A DNA stretch of 64,000 nt from Bermanella sp044597725 (GCF_044597725.1 NZ_CP139003.1:2046001-2110000), one strand, 5' to 3'. Shown: positions 1 to 8,850, numbered from the stretch's first letter. Translations and numbers: made by a program. Notes: generated by a model from the sequence alone, not told the origin.

Positions 1-39
1 CCACGGCTAATTGGCGATCGTAACCAAAGGAGAATATAA

Positions 40-1215
40 ATGAGCTACGCAGATAACGATGTAGTAGTAATTGATGCGGTACGTTCACCAATGGGTCGTT
101 CACGTAACGGCGTATTTCGTAACGTACGTGCAGAAGATATTTCTGCAAATCTGATCAATGCGCTTTTTGAGCGTAACCCAAATGCAAACGCAGCTGACGT
201 TGAAGATGTAATTTGGGGTTGTGTAAACCAAACTTTAGAGCAAGGTTTTAACGTTGCACGTCAAATCTCTTTGATGACTGCAGTGCCTAAAGAAGCGGCT
301 GCACAAACTGTAAACCGTCTATGTGGTTCTGCTATGTCTGCAATCCACACAGCTGCACAAGCTATTCAAACCGGTAACGGTGATGTGTTTGTAGTAGGTG
401 GTGTTGAGCACATGGGTCACGTAAACATGCAACACGGTTTCGACCACAACCCAGCTTCATCTAAGTATGCGGCTAAAGCATCAAACATGATGGGCTTAAC
501 TGCAGAAATGCTAGGTAAAATGCACGGCATTACTCGTCAACAACAAGACGAATTTGGTGCCCGTTCACACCGTCTAGCGCATGCAGCTACACAAAATGGT
601 GATTTCAAAAACGAAATCGTACCTATGTATGGCCACGATGCAGATGGCAAGCAAATCCTTGTAACTGAAGACGAAACTATTCGTCCAGAAACAACGGTTG
701 AAAGCCTAGGTAATCTTCGTCCTGCGTTCGATCCTAAAGCAGGTACAGTAACTGCAGGTACATCTTCGCAAATCACTGATGGTGCAGCAGCAATGTTGCT
801 TATGAGTGGTAAGAAAGCGAAAGAACTAGGTCTTAAGCCTCGTGCACGTATCAAGGCTATGGCTGTTGCTGGTTGCGATGCAGCGATCATGGGTTACGGT
901 CCTGTTCCTGCAACTAAGAAAGCACTTAAGCGTGCCGGTCTTGAAGCGAAAGACATCGAGTACTGGGAATTGAACGAAGCATTCGCTGCTCAGTCTCTAC
1001 CTTGTATGAAAGACCTAGGTCTTAAAGATATCGCCGATGAGCGTGTAAACATTCACGGCGGCGCAATTGCATTAGGTCACCCACTTGGTTGTTCTGGTGC
1101 TCGTATCTCTACAACTCTAATCAACGTATTAGAGCAAAAAGATGCGAAGCTTGGCGTATCGACAATGTGTATCGGTATGGGTCAAGGTATTGCAACAGTA
1201 TGGGAACGTCTATAA
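40..1215 (+). CDS. fadA: 3-ketoacyl-CoA thiolase FadA (acetyl-CoA C-acyltransferase)
   Basis: This is the thiolase subunit of the fatty-acid beta-oxidation complex. It cleaves 3-ketoacyl-CoA with CoA to acetyl-CoA and a shortened acyl-CoA, and in gammaproteobacteria it partners with FadB, which would lie just left of the window. The 391-residue length is normal for FadA. Visible motifs are the nucleophilic Cys near residue 95 in NRLCGSAMSA, the GGAIALGHPLGCSG block with the catalytic His, and the C-terminal CIGMGQG block with the second Cys. An AAAGGAG ribosome site sits 7-8 nt before the ATG. An intrinsic terminator follows directly, so fadA is probably the last gene of fadBA. Confidence 0.97.
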   Translation: MSYADNDVVVIDAVRSPMGRSRNGVFRNVRAEDISANLINALFERNPNANAADVEDVIWGCVNQTLEQGFNVARQISLMTAVPKEAAAQTVNRLCGSAMSAIHTAAQAIQTGNGDVFVVGGVEHMGHVNMQHGFDHNPASSKYAAKASNMMGLTAEMLGKMHGITRQQQDEFGARSHRLAHAATQNGDFKNEIVPMYGHDADGKQILVTEDETIRPETTVESLGNLRPAFDPKAGTVTAGTSSQITDGAAAMLLMSGKKAKELGLKPRARIKAMAVAGCDAAIMGYGPVPATKKALKRAGLEAKDIEYWELNEAFAAQSLPCMKDLGLKDIADERVNIHGGAIALGHPLGCSGARISTTLINVLEQKDAKLGVSTMCIGMGQGIATVWERL

Positions 1216-1239
1216 TCCATTAGGCTTATAGCTCTCAAT

Positions 1240-1270
1240 AAAAAGGCCGAGTGACGACTCGGCCTTTTTT
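1240..1270 (+). terminator. Rho-independent terminator after fadA
   Basis: A GC-rich stem (AAAAGGCCGAG paired with CTCGGCCTTTT) with a short loop runs into a T tract, 25 nt after the fadA stop codon. Confidence 0.9.
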
Positions 1271-1297
1271 ATGTGTGTAAAATACAGATGGAATAAC

Positions 1298-1537
1298 ATG
1301 AGTAAATTAACCAACGCAATAACATTAGTAGAGCCTGGTATTTATAAGCATTACAAGGGTTCTTACTATAAGGTTATGGGTACAGCACAGCATAGTGAGA
1401 CAGAAGAGTGGTTGGTTTATTACCAAGCGCTGTATGGTGAATATGGCTATTGGGTGAGACCACTAGATATGTTTGCCGAGACAGTTGAAGTAAACGGTGA
1501 AACCGTTGAACGCTTTGCGTTAATTAAAAAAGATTGA
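1298..1537 (+). CDS. DUF1653 family protein
   Basis: A small cytoplasmic protein of the DUF1653 family, whose function is unknown. The conserved pattern is visible: YKHYKGSYYKVMG near the start, HSETEEWLVYYQALYG in the middle, and WVRPLDMF before the end. I start it at the ATG at 1298 (MSKLTNAITL). The in-frame ATG at 1271 lies directly on the terminator T tract of fadA and would add nine non-conserved residues. The gene ends 1 nt before the stop codon of the convergent gene on the minus strand. The full family length of about 75-80 residues is present. Confidence 0.85.
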   Translation: MSKLTNAITLVEPGIYKHYKGSYYKVMGTAQHSETEEWLVYYQALYGEYGYWVRPLDMFAETVEVNGETVERFALIKKD

Positions 1538-1538
1538 G

Positions 1539-2303
1539 CTAAAACGTTTTTTTATTGCCCGCCAAAACGCTAGTATCTTTTGGGATACCAAACTCATCTA
1601 CTTTTTCTGCGTCTTCTTTTTCTATTTGTTTTTCTAGCTGTTCGGCCACTGCATTACCAAATAAAACCTGATTTTTGTTTGTAATTTCACGTATCCAATC
1701 GGTTTTGCCATCAAATGTTATGTTGGTTTCAATCAATAGTTTTTTCGCATATTTATAATAGTTTGTTGCCATGGCAGGGTCTTTACGTTCTCCTGCTGCA
1801 TCGCCTAAGCGTTCGTATGCTTCTACCTCAAGGTCTAACATTCTGCGCTTAAGCTCAAGATACATGCTATGGGCGTCAGCTTGTCCAATAAGTTTTTTAT
1901 CGGCTGCGGCTTTTAAATATTTGCTGGCTTTTGCAAAACTGCGCTTGGCTTTTTTAATTTCGTTATCGCTACCCAGTTCACCAATTACGTGGATTTTATC
2001 CAGCTTTGATCTGAAATTTTGTATTTCGGGAAGATAAACAGCCGAGTGATCTTCATTTAATACGTTATCTCTCAAACGCATTTGGTGTAAATAATAATCA
2101 AGAAGACACTCGACTAAGTGGGGGGCTTCAATAAGTTTGCTGCATTCTTCAGCAATATCCCACAAATTGTCCGCATAAGCGAGAATACGTTTGCCTCGAT
2201 TGCGTTGCTCTGTTAACTTTTTCTCTTTTTGGCTTAAATGGTGTGATACTAACAATGCACCTACAACCAAAATAATGCTAAAAATGATGATAAATAGCGT
2301 CAT
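1539..2303 (-). CDS. Membrane-anchored helical protein of unknown function
   Basis: The 254-residue product starts with one hydrophobic N-terminal segment (residues 2-20, FIIIFSIILVVGALLVS). A long, highly charged, predominantly helical domain follows, with the look of TPR-like or coiled-coil helices, and the C-terminus is rich in Glu and Lys. The N-terminal anchor followed by a soluble domain suggests an inner-membrane protein facing the cytoplasm. I do not recognise the family. It is convergent with the DUF1653 gene and divergent from topA, and its codon use resembles its core-genome neighbours. Confidence 0.75.
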   Translation of the reverse strand: MTLFIIIFSIILVVGALLVSHHLSQKEKKLTEQRNRGKRILAYADNLWDIAEECSKLIEAPHLVECLLDYYLHQMRLRDNVLNEDHSAVYLPEIQNFRSKLDKIHVIGELGSDNEIKKAKRSFAKASKYLKAAADKKLIGQADAHSMYLELKRRMLDLEVEAYERLGDAAGERKDPAMATNYYKYAKKLLIETNITFDGKTDWIREITNKNQVLFGNAVAEQLEKQIEKEDAEKVDEFGIPKDTSVLAGNKKTF

Positions 2304-2426
2304 AAAATTTGCTTTTTCAAAATATCGTGTCTAATCCTTCAAATGAGTATAGCACTGTATCAGACTTGAGAAGTGCTTAAAAATTAATCATTTAAGGCGC
2401 TGTTTAGCATAATCTGGGGTTTTTAC

Positions 2427-2455
2427 TTGACCCATCGGGGCTGCCACCTTATATA
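2427..2455 (+). promoter_or_regulatory. Sigma-70-type promoter for topA
   Basis: TTGACC (2427-2432) and TATATA (2450-2455) are separated by 17 nt. Transcription would begin near 2462. This places the in-frame codon at 2427 inside the promoter and supports the downstream topA start at 2499. Confidence 0.6.
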
Positions 2456-2498
2456 TGTGCAGCCTAAACAATACACATACCTAGGGATATGCAGGTAT

Positions 2499-5249
2499 AT
2501 GGGAAAATCGCTTGTTATCGTCGAGTCACCGGCAAAAGCAAAAACAATTAACAAATATCTTGGTAATGACTTCATTGTAAAGTCATCGGTTGGTCACGTC
2601 CGTGATTTACCAACTGGGGCAAACAAACAACCCGTGGATGCTAAAGAGCGTGCGCGTCAAGCGGCTATTACGCGCAAACTCTCTCCTGAAGATAAAGTTG
2701 TCCATAAAAAGAAGAAAGAAAAAGAAAAGCTCATTACGAAAATGGGTATCGACCCCGAAAATGGTTGGAAGGCCCACTATGAAGTGCTTCCAGGCAAAGA
2801 AAAGGTCGTTTCTGAGTTACAAAAATTAGCTAAAGACGCCGACGCCATCTATCTCGCGACGGATTTGGATAGAGAAGGGGAAGCCATTGCTTGGCACCTG
2901 AAAGAAGTGATTGGTGATACCGGTGCCCCTTATAAGCGCGTGGTATTCAACGAGATTACTAAAACCGCTATTCAGCAGGCGTTCGAACAGCCTTCTACGC
3001 TAGATAAGCACAGAGTTGATGCTCAGCAAGCCCGACGCTTCTTAGACCGTGTTGTAGGCTTTATGGTATCGCCATTGCTTTGGGCCAAAATTGCCCGTGG
3101 TTTATCTGCAGGGCGCGTACAATCGGTCGCTGTGCGCTTGGTAGTTGAACGCGAAGCAGAAATACGAAAGTTTGTTCCAGAAGAATACTGGGAAGCCTTT
3201 AGCCACCTTAAGGGTGCGAATACCGATGCCATTCGCTTTCAGGTAACCAAAGAAGGCGATAAAGAATTTAAGCCTGTTAACGAACAGCAGGCCATGGCGG
3301 CGGTTGCCAAGCTAGAGAGCCAAGGCTACGACATTGTTAACCGCGAAGATAAGCCCACGCGTTCTCGCCCGGCTGCGCCATTTATTACCTCAACGCTTCA
3401 ACAGGCTGCCAGTACCCGTTTAGGTTTTAGTGTTAAAAAGACCATGATGATGGCCCAGCGTCTCTATGAGGCGGGTTATATCACCTACATGCGTACCGAT
3501 AGCACCAACCTAAGCAAAGATGCGGTTGCCGGTGCCCGTGATTATATCGAGAGTAAATTTGGTAAAGACTATTTGCCAGAGAGCCCACGCATATATAGCA
3601 GCAAAGAAGGCGCACAAGAGGCCCACGAAGCCATTCGTCCGTCCGATGTACGTATGACCTCCAACTTGCTTAATAGCATGGAGCCCGATGCGCACAAGCT
3701 CTATGAGTTGATTCGCAACCGCTTCTTGGCCTGCCAAATGGCCGATGCACAATTTACCAGTACAACGCTTACCGCCAAGTGCGGCGACTTTGAGCTTAAA
3801 GCCAAAGGCCGAGTGATTCGTTTTGATGGTCACATGGCGGCATTAACGGCTCAAGCAAAAGGGGAAGACGACAAAGTTCTACCTGATCTAAAAGCAGGTG
3901 ATGCGCTTACGCTAGAGCAAGTTGAACCTAAGCAGCATTTCACTAAACCCACTGCGCGTTTTAACGAAGCCAGTTTAGTGCGTGAATTAGAAAAACGCGG
4001 TATTGGTCGTCCATCGACTTACGCATCTATTATTTCCACGATTCAAGATCGCGGTTACGTACGCTTAGAAGGGCGTCGTTTCTATGCCGAAAAAATGGGC
4101 GAAATCGTTACCCATCGCCTAGAAGAAAACTTTAACGATTTAATGGACTACAGCTTTACCGCCAAAATGGAAGAGCAGCTTGATGACATAGCCGAAGGTC
4201 GTGACGATTGGAAGCATGTGCTCGATGCCTTTTATAAAGACTTTTCCATAAAGCTTGATAAAGCCAGTGATGCCGACAAAGGTATGCGTCCTAACTCACC
4301 TGTGCCTACCGACATAGAGTGCCCAGAGTGTGGTCGCCACATGATGATACGTACCGGCTCAACCGGTGTGTTCTTGGGTTGTGAGGGATATTCATTGTCG
4401 CCTAAAGAGCGTTGCACCAAAACCATGAACTTAACACCAGGTGACGAAGCCATCTCGGCTGATGAAGACGACGAAGCCGAAATGCGTCGCCTGCGTGAAA
4501 AACGCCGTTGTAAAAAATGCGGCACAGCCATGGAAAGTTACCTGTTAGATGAAAAACGCAAAGTTCATATCTGCGGTAACAACCCCGACTGCGAAGGCTT
4601 TGAAGTAGAGCAGGGCACCTTTAAAATTAAAGGCTACGAAGGCCCAACACTAGAGTGCGATAAATGCGGCAGTGAAATGCAGCTTAAGAATGGCCGTTTC
4701 GGTAAGTACTTTGGCTGTATGAACGAAGAGTGTAAAAATACCCGCAAGCTACTTAAAAATGGCCAGCCTGCACCACCAAAAATGGACCCCATACCTTGCC
4801 CTGAACTTAAGTGCGAAAAAGTGGATGACACCTATGTACTTCGAGATGGAGCATCGGGTTTATTTTTAGCTGCTAGCCAGTTCCCTAAAAACCGCGAAAC
4901 CCGCGCACCTAAAGTAGAAGAGCTGTTACCGCATCAAGCGGAATTACCCGAGAAATATCACTATTTATTGGATGCACCGACCAAAGATTCGGACGGTAAC
5001 CCAAGCACAGTAAGATACTCGCGTAAAACGGCACAAATTTACGTAGCATCGGACGTAGACGGCAAAGCCACAGGCTGGAGCGCGTTTTATGAAGATGGTA
5101 AATGGGTAGTAAGCGAGAAGAAAAAATCGACGGCCAAAAAGACAGCCAAGAAAAAAACCTCGGCTAAAAAAACCACCGCTAAAAAATCAGCGGCAAAGAA
5201 AACATCTGCTAAAAAGTCTTCAGCAAAGAAAACCTCCGCTAAGACTTAG
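2499..5249 (+). CDS. topA: DNA topoisomerase I (type IA)
   Basis: TopA relaxes negative supercoils by single-strand passage through a 5'-phosphotyrosine intermediate. The protein opens with the TOPRIM signature MGKSLVIVESPAKAKTI, and the TOPRIM acidic motif DLDREGEAIAWH follows. The catalytic Tyr is about residue 330 in ITYMRTDSTN. C-terminal zinc-ribbon topo-C repeats follow, with several CxxCG pairs (ECPECG, KCKKCG-type, CDKCG). The last ~40 residues are a Lys/Ala/Thr-rich tail built on repeated AKK units, a histone-H1-like DNA-binding extension that makes it longer (916 residues) than E. coli TopA (865). I start it at the ATG at 2499, because the upstream 24 codons overlap the promoter and are not conserved in type. 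Confidence 0.97.
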   Translation: MGKSLVIVESPAKAKTINKYLGNDFIVKSSVGHVRDLPTGANKQPVDAKERARQAAITRKLSPEDKVVHKKKKEKEKLITKMGIDPENGWKAHYEVLPGKEKVVSELQKLAKDADAIYLATDLDREGEAIAWHLKEVIGDTGAPYKRVVFNEITKTAIQQAFEQPSTLDKHRVDAQQARRFLDRVVGFMVSPLLWAKIARGLSAGRVQSVAVRLVVEREAEIRKFVPEEYWEAFSHLKGANTDAIRFQVTKEGDKEFKPVNEQQAMAAVAKLESQGYDIVNREDKPTRSRPAAPFITSTLQQAASTRLGFSVKKTMMMAQRLYEAGYITYMRTDSTNLSKDAVAGARDYIESKFGKDYLPESPRIYSSKEGAQEAHEAIRPSDVRMTSNLLNSMEPDAHKLYELIRNRFLACQMADAQFTSTTLTAKCGDFELKAKGRVIRFDGHMAALTAQAKGEDDKVLPDLKAGDALTLEQVEPKQHFTKPTARFNEASLVRELEKRGIGRPSTYASIISTIQDRGYVRLEGRRFYAEKMGEIVTHRLEENFNDLMDYSFTAKMEEQLDDIAEGRDDWKHVLDAFYKDFSIKLDKASDADKGMRPNSPVPTDIECPECGRHMMIRTGSTGVFLGCEGYSLSPKERCTKTMNLTPGDEAISADEDDEAEMRRLREKRRCKKCGTAMESYLLDEKRKVHICGNNPDCEGFEVEQGTFKIKGYEGPTLECDKCGSEMQLKNGRFGKYFGCMNEECKNTRKLLKNGQPAPPKMDPIPCPELKCEKVDDTYVLRDGASGLFLAASQFPKNRETRAPKVEELLPHQAELPEKYHYLLDAPTKDSDGNPSTVRYSRKTAQIYVASDVDGKATGWSAFYEDGKWVVSEKKKSTAKKTAKKKTSAKKTTAKKSAAKKTSAKKSSAKKTSAKT

Positions 5250-5258
5250 TAATAAAAC

Positions 5259-5289
5259 CACAGCAACTGGATACTCTCCAGTTGCTGTG
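5259..5289 (+). terminator. Probable terminator after topA
   Basis: A 12-bp perfect stem (CACAGCAACTGG / CCAGTTGCTGTG) with a 7-nt loop begins 10 nt after the topA stop. Only a short, broken T run follows, so efficiency may be modest. Confidence 0.6.
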
Positions 5290-5548
5290 TGCTAGCATTT
5301 TTCATGATTTCCCACAAAAACGTTTATACGCGTTATTATAATGCGCATGCATTCTGATATGCGTAACCTTAAGCCATAAAGAATCGAATAAAGTATTTGA
5401 TCCAATATATGTAGGTTTTCTCAGCCTCAGGTGCGCATGAATTGTCTAATACTATTTAAGAAAGGACTTTTAGCCATAATTATTCCTCGTAGCAATTATT
5501 TTGTATGAATATACAGTGTATTTTTAAATAAACGAAAATCATCACTGA
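5290..5548. other. Intergenic stretch without a gene; possible LexA-like box
   Basis: This AT-rich stretch between the topA terminator and the 257-bp repeat has no supportable ORF. A LexA-box-like sequence, TTGT-N8-ACAG at 5501-5516, differs from the CTGT-N8-ACAG consensus by one base, but no SOS-type gene follows it. Confidence 0.4.
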
Positions 5549-5805
5549 TTTCAGGAATAACGCGCACTGAAAATGCGCGTTTATACTGGCGATTTCAGAA
5601 AAAACCATGCAAAATCAAATTATTGTGAAATTAAACGCCGTGCATAGAGGACCTCGTTTTCATAAAAAAACGAGCATGCGCGTTTTTGCCGCTGAGGAAG
5701 AAAGGGAAGGCACCAAAAAAGCCATTCCTTTCAAATACTTAGCCCCGATTACGCCATAATCCGAAAACAGGAAAAACGAGCGTGCGCATTATTAAAATGT
5801 TGGGC
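5549..5805 (+). repeat. 257-bp structured repeat, copy 1
   Basis: This copy aligns without gaps to 30810-31066. The left end is TTTCAGGAATAACGCGCAC; the right end carries GTGCGCATTATT, an imperfect 12-bp inverted repeat of AATAACGCGCAC, and finishes ATTAAAATGTTGGGC. Inside is a hairpin, CTCGTTTT (5653-5660) with AAAACGAG (5667-5674), and the motif AACGAGCRTGCGC occurs twice, internally and at the right end. A 50-codon ORF (5607-5759, starting MQNQIIVKLN) runs through it. Twelve codons differ from copy 2 and only one of these changes is silent, so selection on a protein is doubtful. The final GTTGGGC (5799-5805) fits the integron GTTRRRY core and is the left edge of the Rnk-like cassette. Confidence 0.85.
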
Positions 5806-5847
5806 AAAGCGCAACTCAACCAATTCAACGTAGCAAAGCGAGTGAAT

Positions 5848-6261
5848 ATGAACACTAGACCACAAGTCATAATGTCATCGCGCGACGCAGATAGACTCGA
5901 GACACTATTAGACTCTTTATCAGACGACGCGTTTCCCGGTAAGGCGGAGTTGGAAGCGGAACTGGGGAGGGCGAAAATAGTAGAACCGAAGGACGTCCCT
6001 TCAAACGTCGTGTCCATGAATTCCACGGTAAAGTTTCGGGTACAGTCGACGTCGAAGGAGTTCAATCTGACGTTAGTCTATCCAAAGGATATGGACTCGA
6101 GTGGTAACAAGATTTCGATACTCGCCCCGGTAGGAAGTGCTCTACTCGGTCTTGCTCAGGGAGATGAAATCGAATGGCCGAAACCTGGCGGAGGTATTCT
6201 GCGTGTCCGCATTGAGGACATCGTATATCAGCCAGAGCGTTCAGGAGAGTATCATCGCTAG
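5848..6261 (+). CDS. Rnk-like GreA/GreB C-terminal domain protein
   Basis: The 137-residue protein belongs to the Rnk (nucleoside diphosphate kinase regulator) family, whose members carry a GreA/GreB-type C-terminal FKBP-like fold and bind RNA polymerase. Visible features are the N-terminal MSSRDADRLETLLDSL helix and the VVSMNSTVKFRV strand region. The motif SILAPVGSALLGLAQGDEIEW is the classical GreA-family signature. I start it at the ATG at 5848 (MNTRPQVIMSS), because upstream codons run into the repeat. It is the first gene after the repeat and ends 22 nt before an attC-like site, so it probably sits in a mobile cassette rather than being the resident rnk. Confidence 0.85.
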   Translation: MNTRPQVIMSSRDADRLETLLDSLSDDAFPGKAELEAELGRAKIVEPKDVPSNVVSMNSTVKFRVQSTSKEFNLTLVYPKDMDSSGNKISILAPVGSALLGLAQGDEIEWPKPGGGILRVRIEDIVYQPERSGEYHR

Positions 6262-6283
6262 CAATAGGTATTAGTACGGTTTG

Positions 6284-6343
6284 GCCCAACAAAGGCATCC
6301 AGCCGACGCTCGTTCCTCGCGCGGCTGATTGCTGGCGTTGAAG
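6284..6343 (+). other. attC-like recombination site after the Rnk-like gene
   Basis: The site runs from GCCCAAC (6284-6290) to GCGTTGAAG (6335-6343). The two arms pair: AAC-AAAGGCATCCAGCCG against the complement of CGGCTGATTGCTGGCGTT, with unpaired bases as in integron attC sites. The outer right box is imperfect and directly touches the left end of the IS, so the element may have inserted at this boundary. Confidence 0.65.
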
Positions 6344-7066
6344 CTGTAGAAAAACTCCCAAAAATAGCGGTTTTTTGATAAAATTGAGGTATCTTTCAGG
6401 GAGTGAAGCTATGCCTAACTTTAAACATTACAATTACGATCAGACCGCCATGGTCGTTATTAATTTTGAAGAGCAGCTTCAGCCTAATACCTTTGAATTT
6501 ACACTTCATCAGTTAGTTGATCATCACATTGATTTATCGGCCTTTTACGATAAATATAGTAATGATAATGGTGGACGATCTGCTTACGATCCATCAATAC
6601 TATTAAAAATCATTTTATTTGCTTACTCCAAAGGCATCACGTCCAGTCGTGAAATCCAGTGGCAATGCGAGCATAATATTATTTTTAAGGCATTATCTTG
6701 CGATTCAGTTCCACACTTCACGAGCATCGCTAACTTTGTGAGTGCTTATCCCGATGCGATTGAAACAGTTTTTGAGCAAGTGCTGCTGGTATGCGAAGAG
6801 CAAGGATTGCTAGGCCATGAGCTCATCGCTATTGACGGATGTAAGATGCGATCAAACGCCTCGAAAGAACACTCGGGTACACTGGATGAACTAACTGAAA
6901 AACGTAGTAAGATTAGAAAGCAAATCAAGCATTGCATGAAAGAACATAAGAAATTAGATAAACGAAAGCCACGAGAAAAGGAACGAAAAGAACAACTCGA
7001 GCAGTCGATTGATGCGCTTTCCAAGCACTTTGATAAAATTGATCAGTTCCTAAAGACGACAACCCC

Positions 7067-7125
7067 AATGCCGGTTTAAGCTCCTGAAAAACCGGCATTT
7101 CCGCCATCCATGGCGGTCAGATAAG
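7067..7125. repeat. Palindromic insertion 1 in the transposase
   Basis: Two perfect hairpins lie side by side: AATGCCGGTTT (7067-7077) with AAACCGGCATT (7089-7099), and CCGCCAT/ATGGCGG (7101-7116). Removing about 55-60 bp restores the expected transposase linker (TTTP then QGKRPKEVKSN). It resembles a REP-type palindromic unit. Confidence 0.65.
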
Positions 7126-7173
7126 CAGGGTAAGCGGCCTAAAGAAGTGAAGAGTAATATCACTGATAATGAC

Positions 7174-7246
7174 CAATTTTTCTGGAAAAAATTGGCGCAC
7201 AAGCCCCGAAGGGGTGAGTATCATGGATGATACGAACAATCGGGGA
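7174..7246. repeat. Palindromic insertion 2 in the transposase
   Basis: Three hairpins follow each other: CAATTTTT/AAAAATTG (7174-7194), CCCC/GGGG (7204-7214), and GTATCAT/ATGATAC (7218-7233). The flanking sequence encodes EVKSNITDN on the left and KMLTSKGTIQG on the right, which are normally adjacent or nearly so in the family. Confidence 0.6.
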
Positions 7247-8019
7247 AGATGCTGACCAGTAAAGGCACGATACAAGGCTATAACGGTGTGGCCGCGGTAG
7301 ATAAGAAACACCAAATAATCGTAGAAGCGCAAGCATTTGGAGAAGGACAAGAACACCATACATTAAAGCCTATACTGAATGGTATTAAAGGCCGCTATCA
7401 AAAGATAGGAATCAGTCAGGATATTCTGAAGGATCAAATAATCATTACTGCCGATACCGGTTTTTCAAACGAAACGAATAATCTGTATTTGAAAGAAGAT
7501 AATATTAATGCCTATATCCCTGACAATCATTTTCGTTCTCGCGATAAAAAGTTTGACCGACAAAAAGACAAATACGGAAAGCGCCATCAAGATACCAAAG
7601 TAGGTGTGATGGAAGTGATACCTGCCAGTGAATTCAAACTTAATCAAAGAAAAAAGACCTGTATTTGCCCGGCTGGTAATATGATGTGGCTTAAAAATGA
7701 GACCAAACAATCTAATGGTAATATTAAGTTAGCATTTGAAGGGAAGTTGACAGATTGCCGTCATTGTCCAAAGAAAAGACAATGTATGCGCAACCCTGAA
7801 TCCGCCAATGATCGAACAGGTCATGGCCGCCAAGTCTCTTTTACGATCAACAAAGGAAAAAGCGCCACCGACTGGATGAAGAAACGGGTTGATAGCCAGC
7901 TAGGGAAAAAGATATATGGTCATAGAATGTCGGTAGTAGAACCGGTATTTGGCAATATAGGTACAAACAAAGGACTAAATCGATTCTCATTGAGAGGGAA
8001 GGCGAAGGTGCAAGGTCAA

Positions 8020-8053
8020 TACCCCAAGCACTCGCTCACTCGCGGGGTAGGCC
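8020..8053. repeat. Palindromic insertion 3 in the transposase
   Basis: A 34-bp segment bounded by TACCCC (8020-8025) and GGGGTA (8044-8049) shifts the reading frame by one. The frame before it ends GKAKVQGQ; the frame after it continues WLLFSLIHNIEKIMNY. Confidence 0.6.
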
Positions 8054-8297
8054 CTGGCTGCTGTTTAGCTTGATCCATAATATAGAAAAGATCATGAATT
8101 ACGGCCAAATGAGAGTGATATAGCACTCATATTAGCCACGGTGTGGTTTTTGTTGAATTGTCTAAGAAAATCGTTGGTTTTAATGCAGATATTTTGTACA
8201 TTGCATAGATAATTATTGAAAGAACAATAAATCGAGTGCGAAATAAGCGTGTTTTCTGAAATATGTTTTTCTACAGGCTCGTTATACGGAAATAAAA

Positions 8298-8759
8298 ATG
8301 GCTAGAATTCTAATCCTATTACTTTTTATGGCGCCATTGTCTTATGGCAATGAAATTGACTGGGTGAAATCAACTGTACTTAGTGATTTTGACTCAATAT
8401 CTTGCGATCAAGCCAAGGAAAATATTGAAGGGATTCTGAAAGGCTCGAATAATATTTATAGCCAAGGTGGTCTAACGAGGATCAAACCATCACCGATTAT
8501 TTGGGAAGTAGCTAGCAGTAACATTAAAATCATTGCAGTTACTGCATCTGATAGTTGCGGCTCAATTGGTTGTAGTGCGGTTCTATTTTTTGACTCACCA
8601 AAAAACTGTGTCATATCCAATGCATTTAATATCATTCAACCAACGGAGTCCATTGGGTTCAAATCCAACTCAATTTTTATTAAGAATGGTAAAGGCTGCA
8701 ATCGCTGGAAAGTACAGAATAAAAAGCTAGTAAAGATCAAGGTCAGCAAACAATGCTAG
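8298..8759 (+). CDS. Secreted hypothetical protein in a gene cassette
   Basis: The 153-residue product has a clear N-terminal signal peptide (MARILILLLFMAPLSYGNE, cleavage likely after SYG), so it is probably periplasmic. The mature part holds several Cys residues, including SCGSIGCSAVLFF and a C-terminal KQC, which suggest disulphides. No family is recognised. It starts 18 nt after a GTTATACGG edge (8280) and is followed within 10 nt by an attC site that begins GTATAAC. This is the usual layout of an integron cassette. Confidence 0.7.
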   Translation: MARILILLLFMAPLSYGNEIDWVKSTVLSDFDSISCDQAKENIEGILKGSNNIYSQGGLTRIKPSPIIWEVASSNIKIIAVTASDSCGSIGCSAVLFFDSPKNCVISNAFNIIQPTESIGFKSNSIFIKNGKGCNRWKVQNKKLVKIKVSKQC

Positions 8760-8766
8760 GAAAACC

Positions 8767-8850
8767 GTATAACAAAGCAAGGCACAATCGCACAGCAAGC
8801 TGTGCTGGACTCGCTCCTTCGTCGCTCGCCTGTGCTTGCGAGCGTTAAGC
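8767..8850 (+). other. attC site after the first secreted cassette protein
   Basis: The outer boxes are GTATAAC (8767-8773) and GTTAAGC (8844-8850). The inner arms GCAAGGCACA and TGTGCTTGC pair except for one extra base in the left arm, the extrahelical-base feature of true attC sites. The middle contains a second small palindrome (CAGCAAGCTG). Confidence 0.75.

Larger units (their letters stand above)
6411..8122 (+). pseudogene. IS1182-family transposase, broken by three palindromic insertions
   Basis: The N-terminal part (6411-7066, MPNFKHYNYDQTAMVV...) is the InsH/DUF772-type domain with the usual charged helical linker. The DDE domain follows from about 7249 (TSKGTIQGYNGVAAVDKKHQ, TADTGFSNETN, and the late VVEPVFGNIGTNKGLNRFSLRG with the catalytic Glu). 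The reading frame is interrupted near 7067-7125 and near 7174-7246, and is shifted by a 34-bp insert at 8020-8053. After that insert the native C-terminus (LIHNIEKIMNYGQM) resumes in another frame and stops at 8122. Each interruption carries strong hairpins. The gene therefore looks inactive. The start has an AGGGAG ribosome site. Confidence 0.85.
6344..8276 (+). mobile_element. IS1182-family insertion sequence
   Basis: Terminal inverted repeats CTGTAGAAAAAC (6344-6355) and GTTTTTCTACAG (8265-8276) bound a 1933-bp element that holds one transposase gene. Size, ends and protein type fit IS1182. I see no clear target duplication (left flank GTTGAAG, right flank GCTCGTT). The element separates an attC-like site on its left from a GTTATAC cassette edge on its right. 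About 140 bp between the transposase stop and the right repeat hold no gene. Confidence 0.85.

Noticed and set aside
2427..2498. N-terminal extension of TopA by 24 codons
   Set aside because: It overlaps a good -35/-10 promoter and the conserved protein begins MGKSLVIVES at 2499.
5607..5759. 50-residue protein in repeat copy 1 (and 62-residue version in copy 2)
   Set aside because: Eleven of twelve codon differences change the residue, the reading frame length is not conserved, and the conserved parts coincide with DNA palindromes; kept as part of the repeat rather than as a gene.
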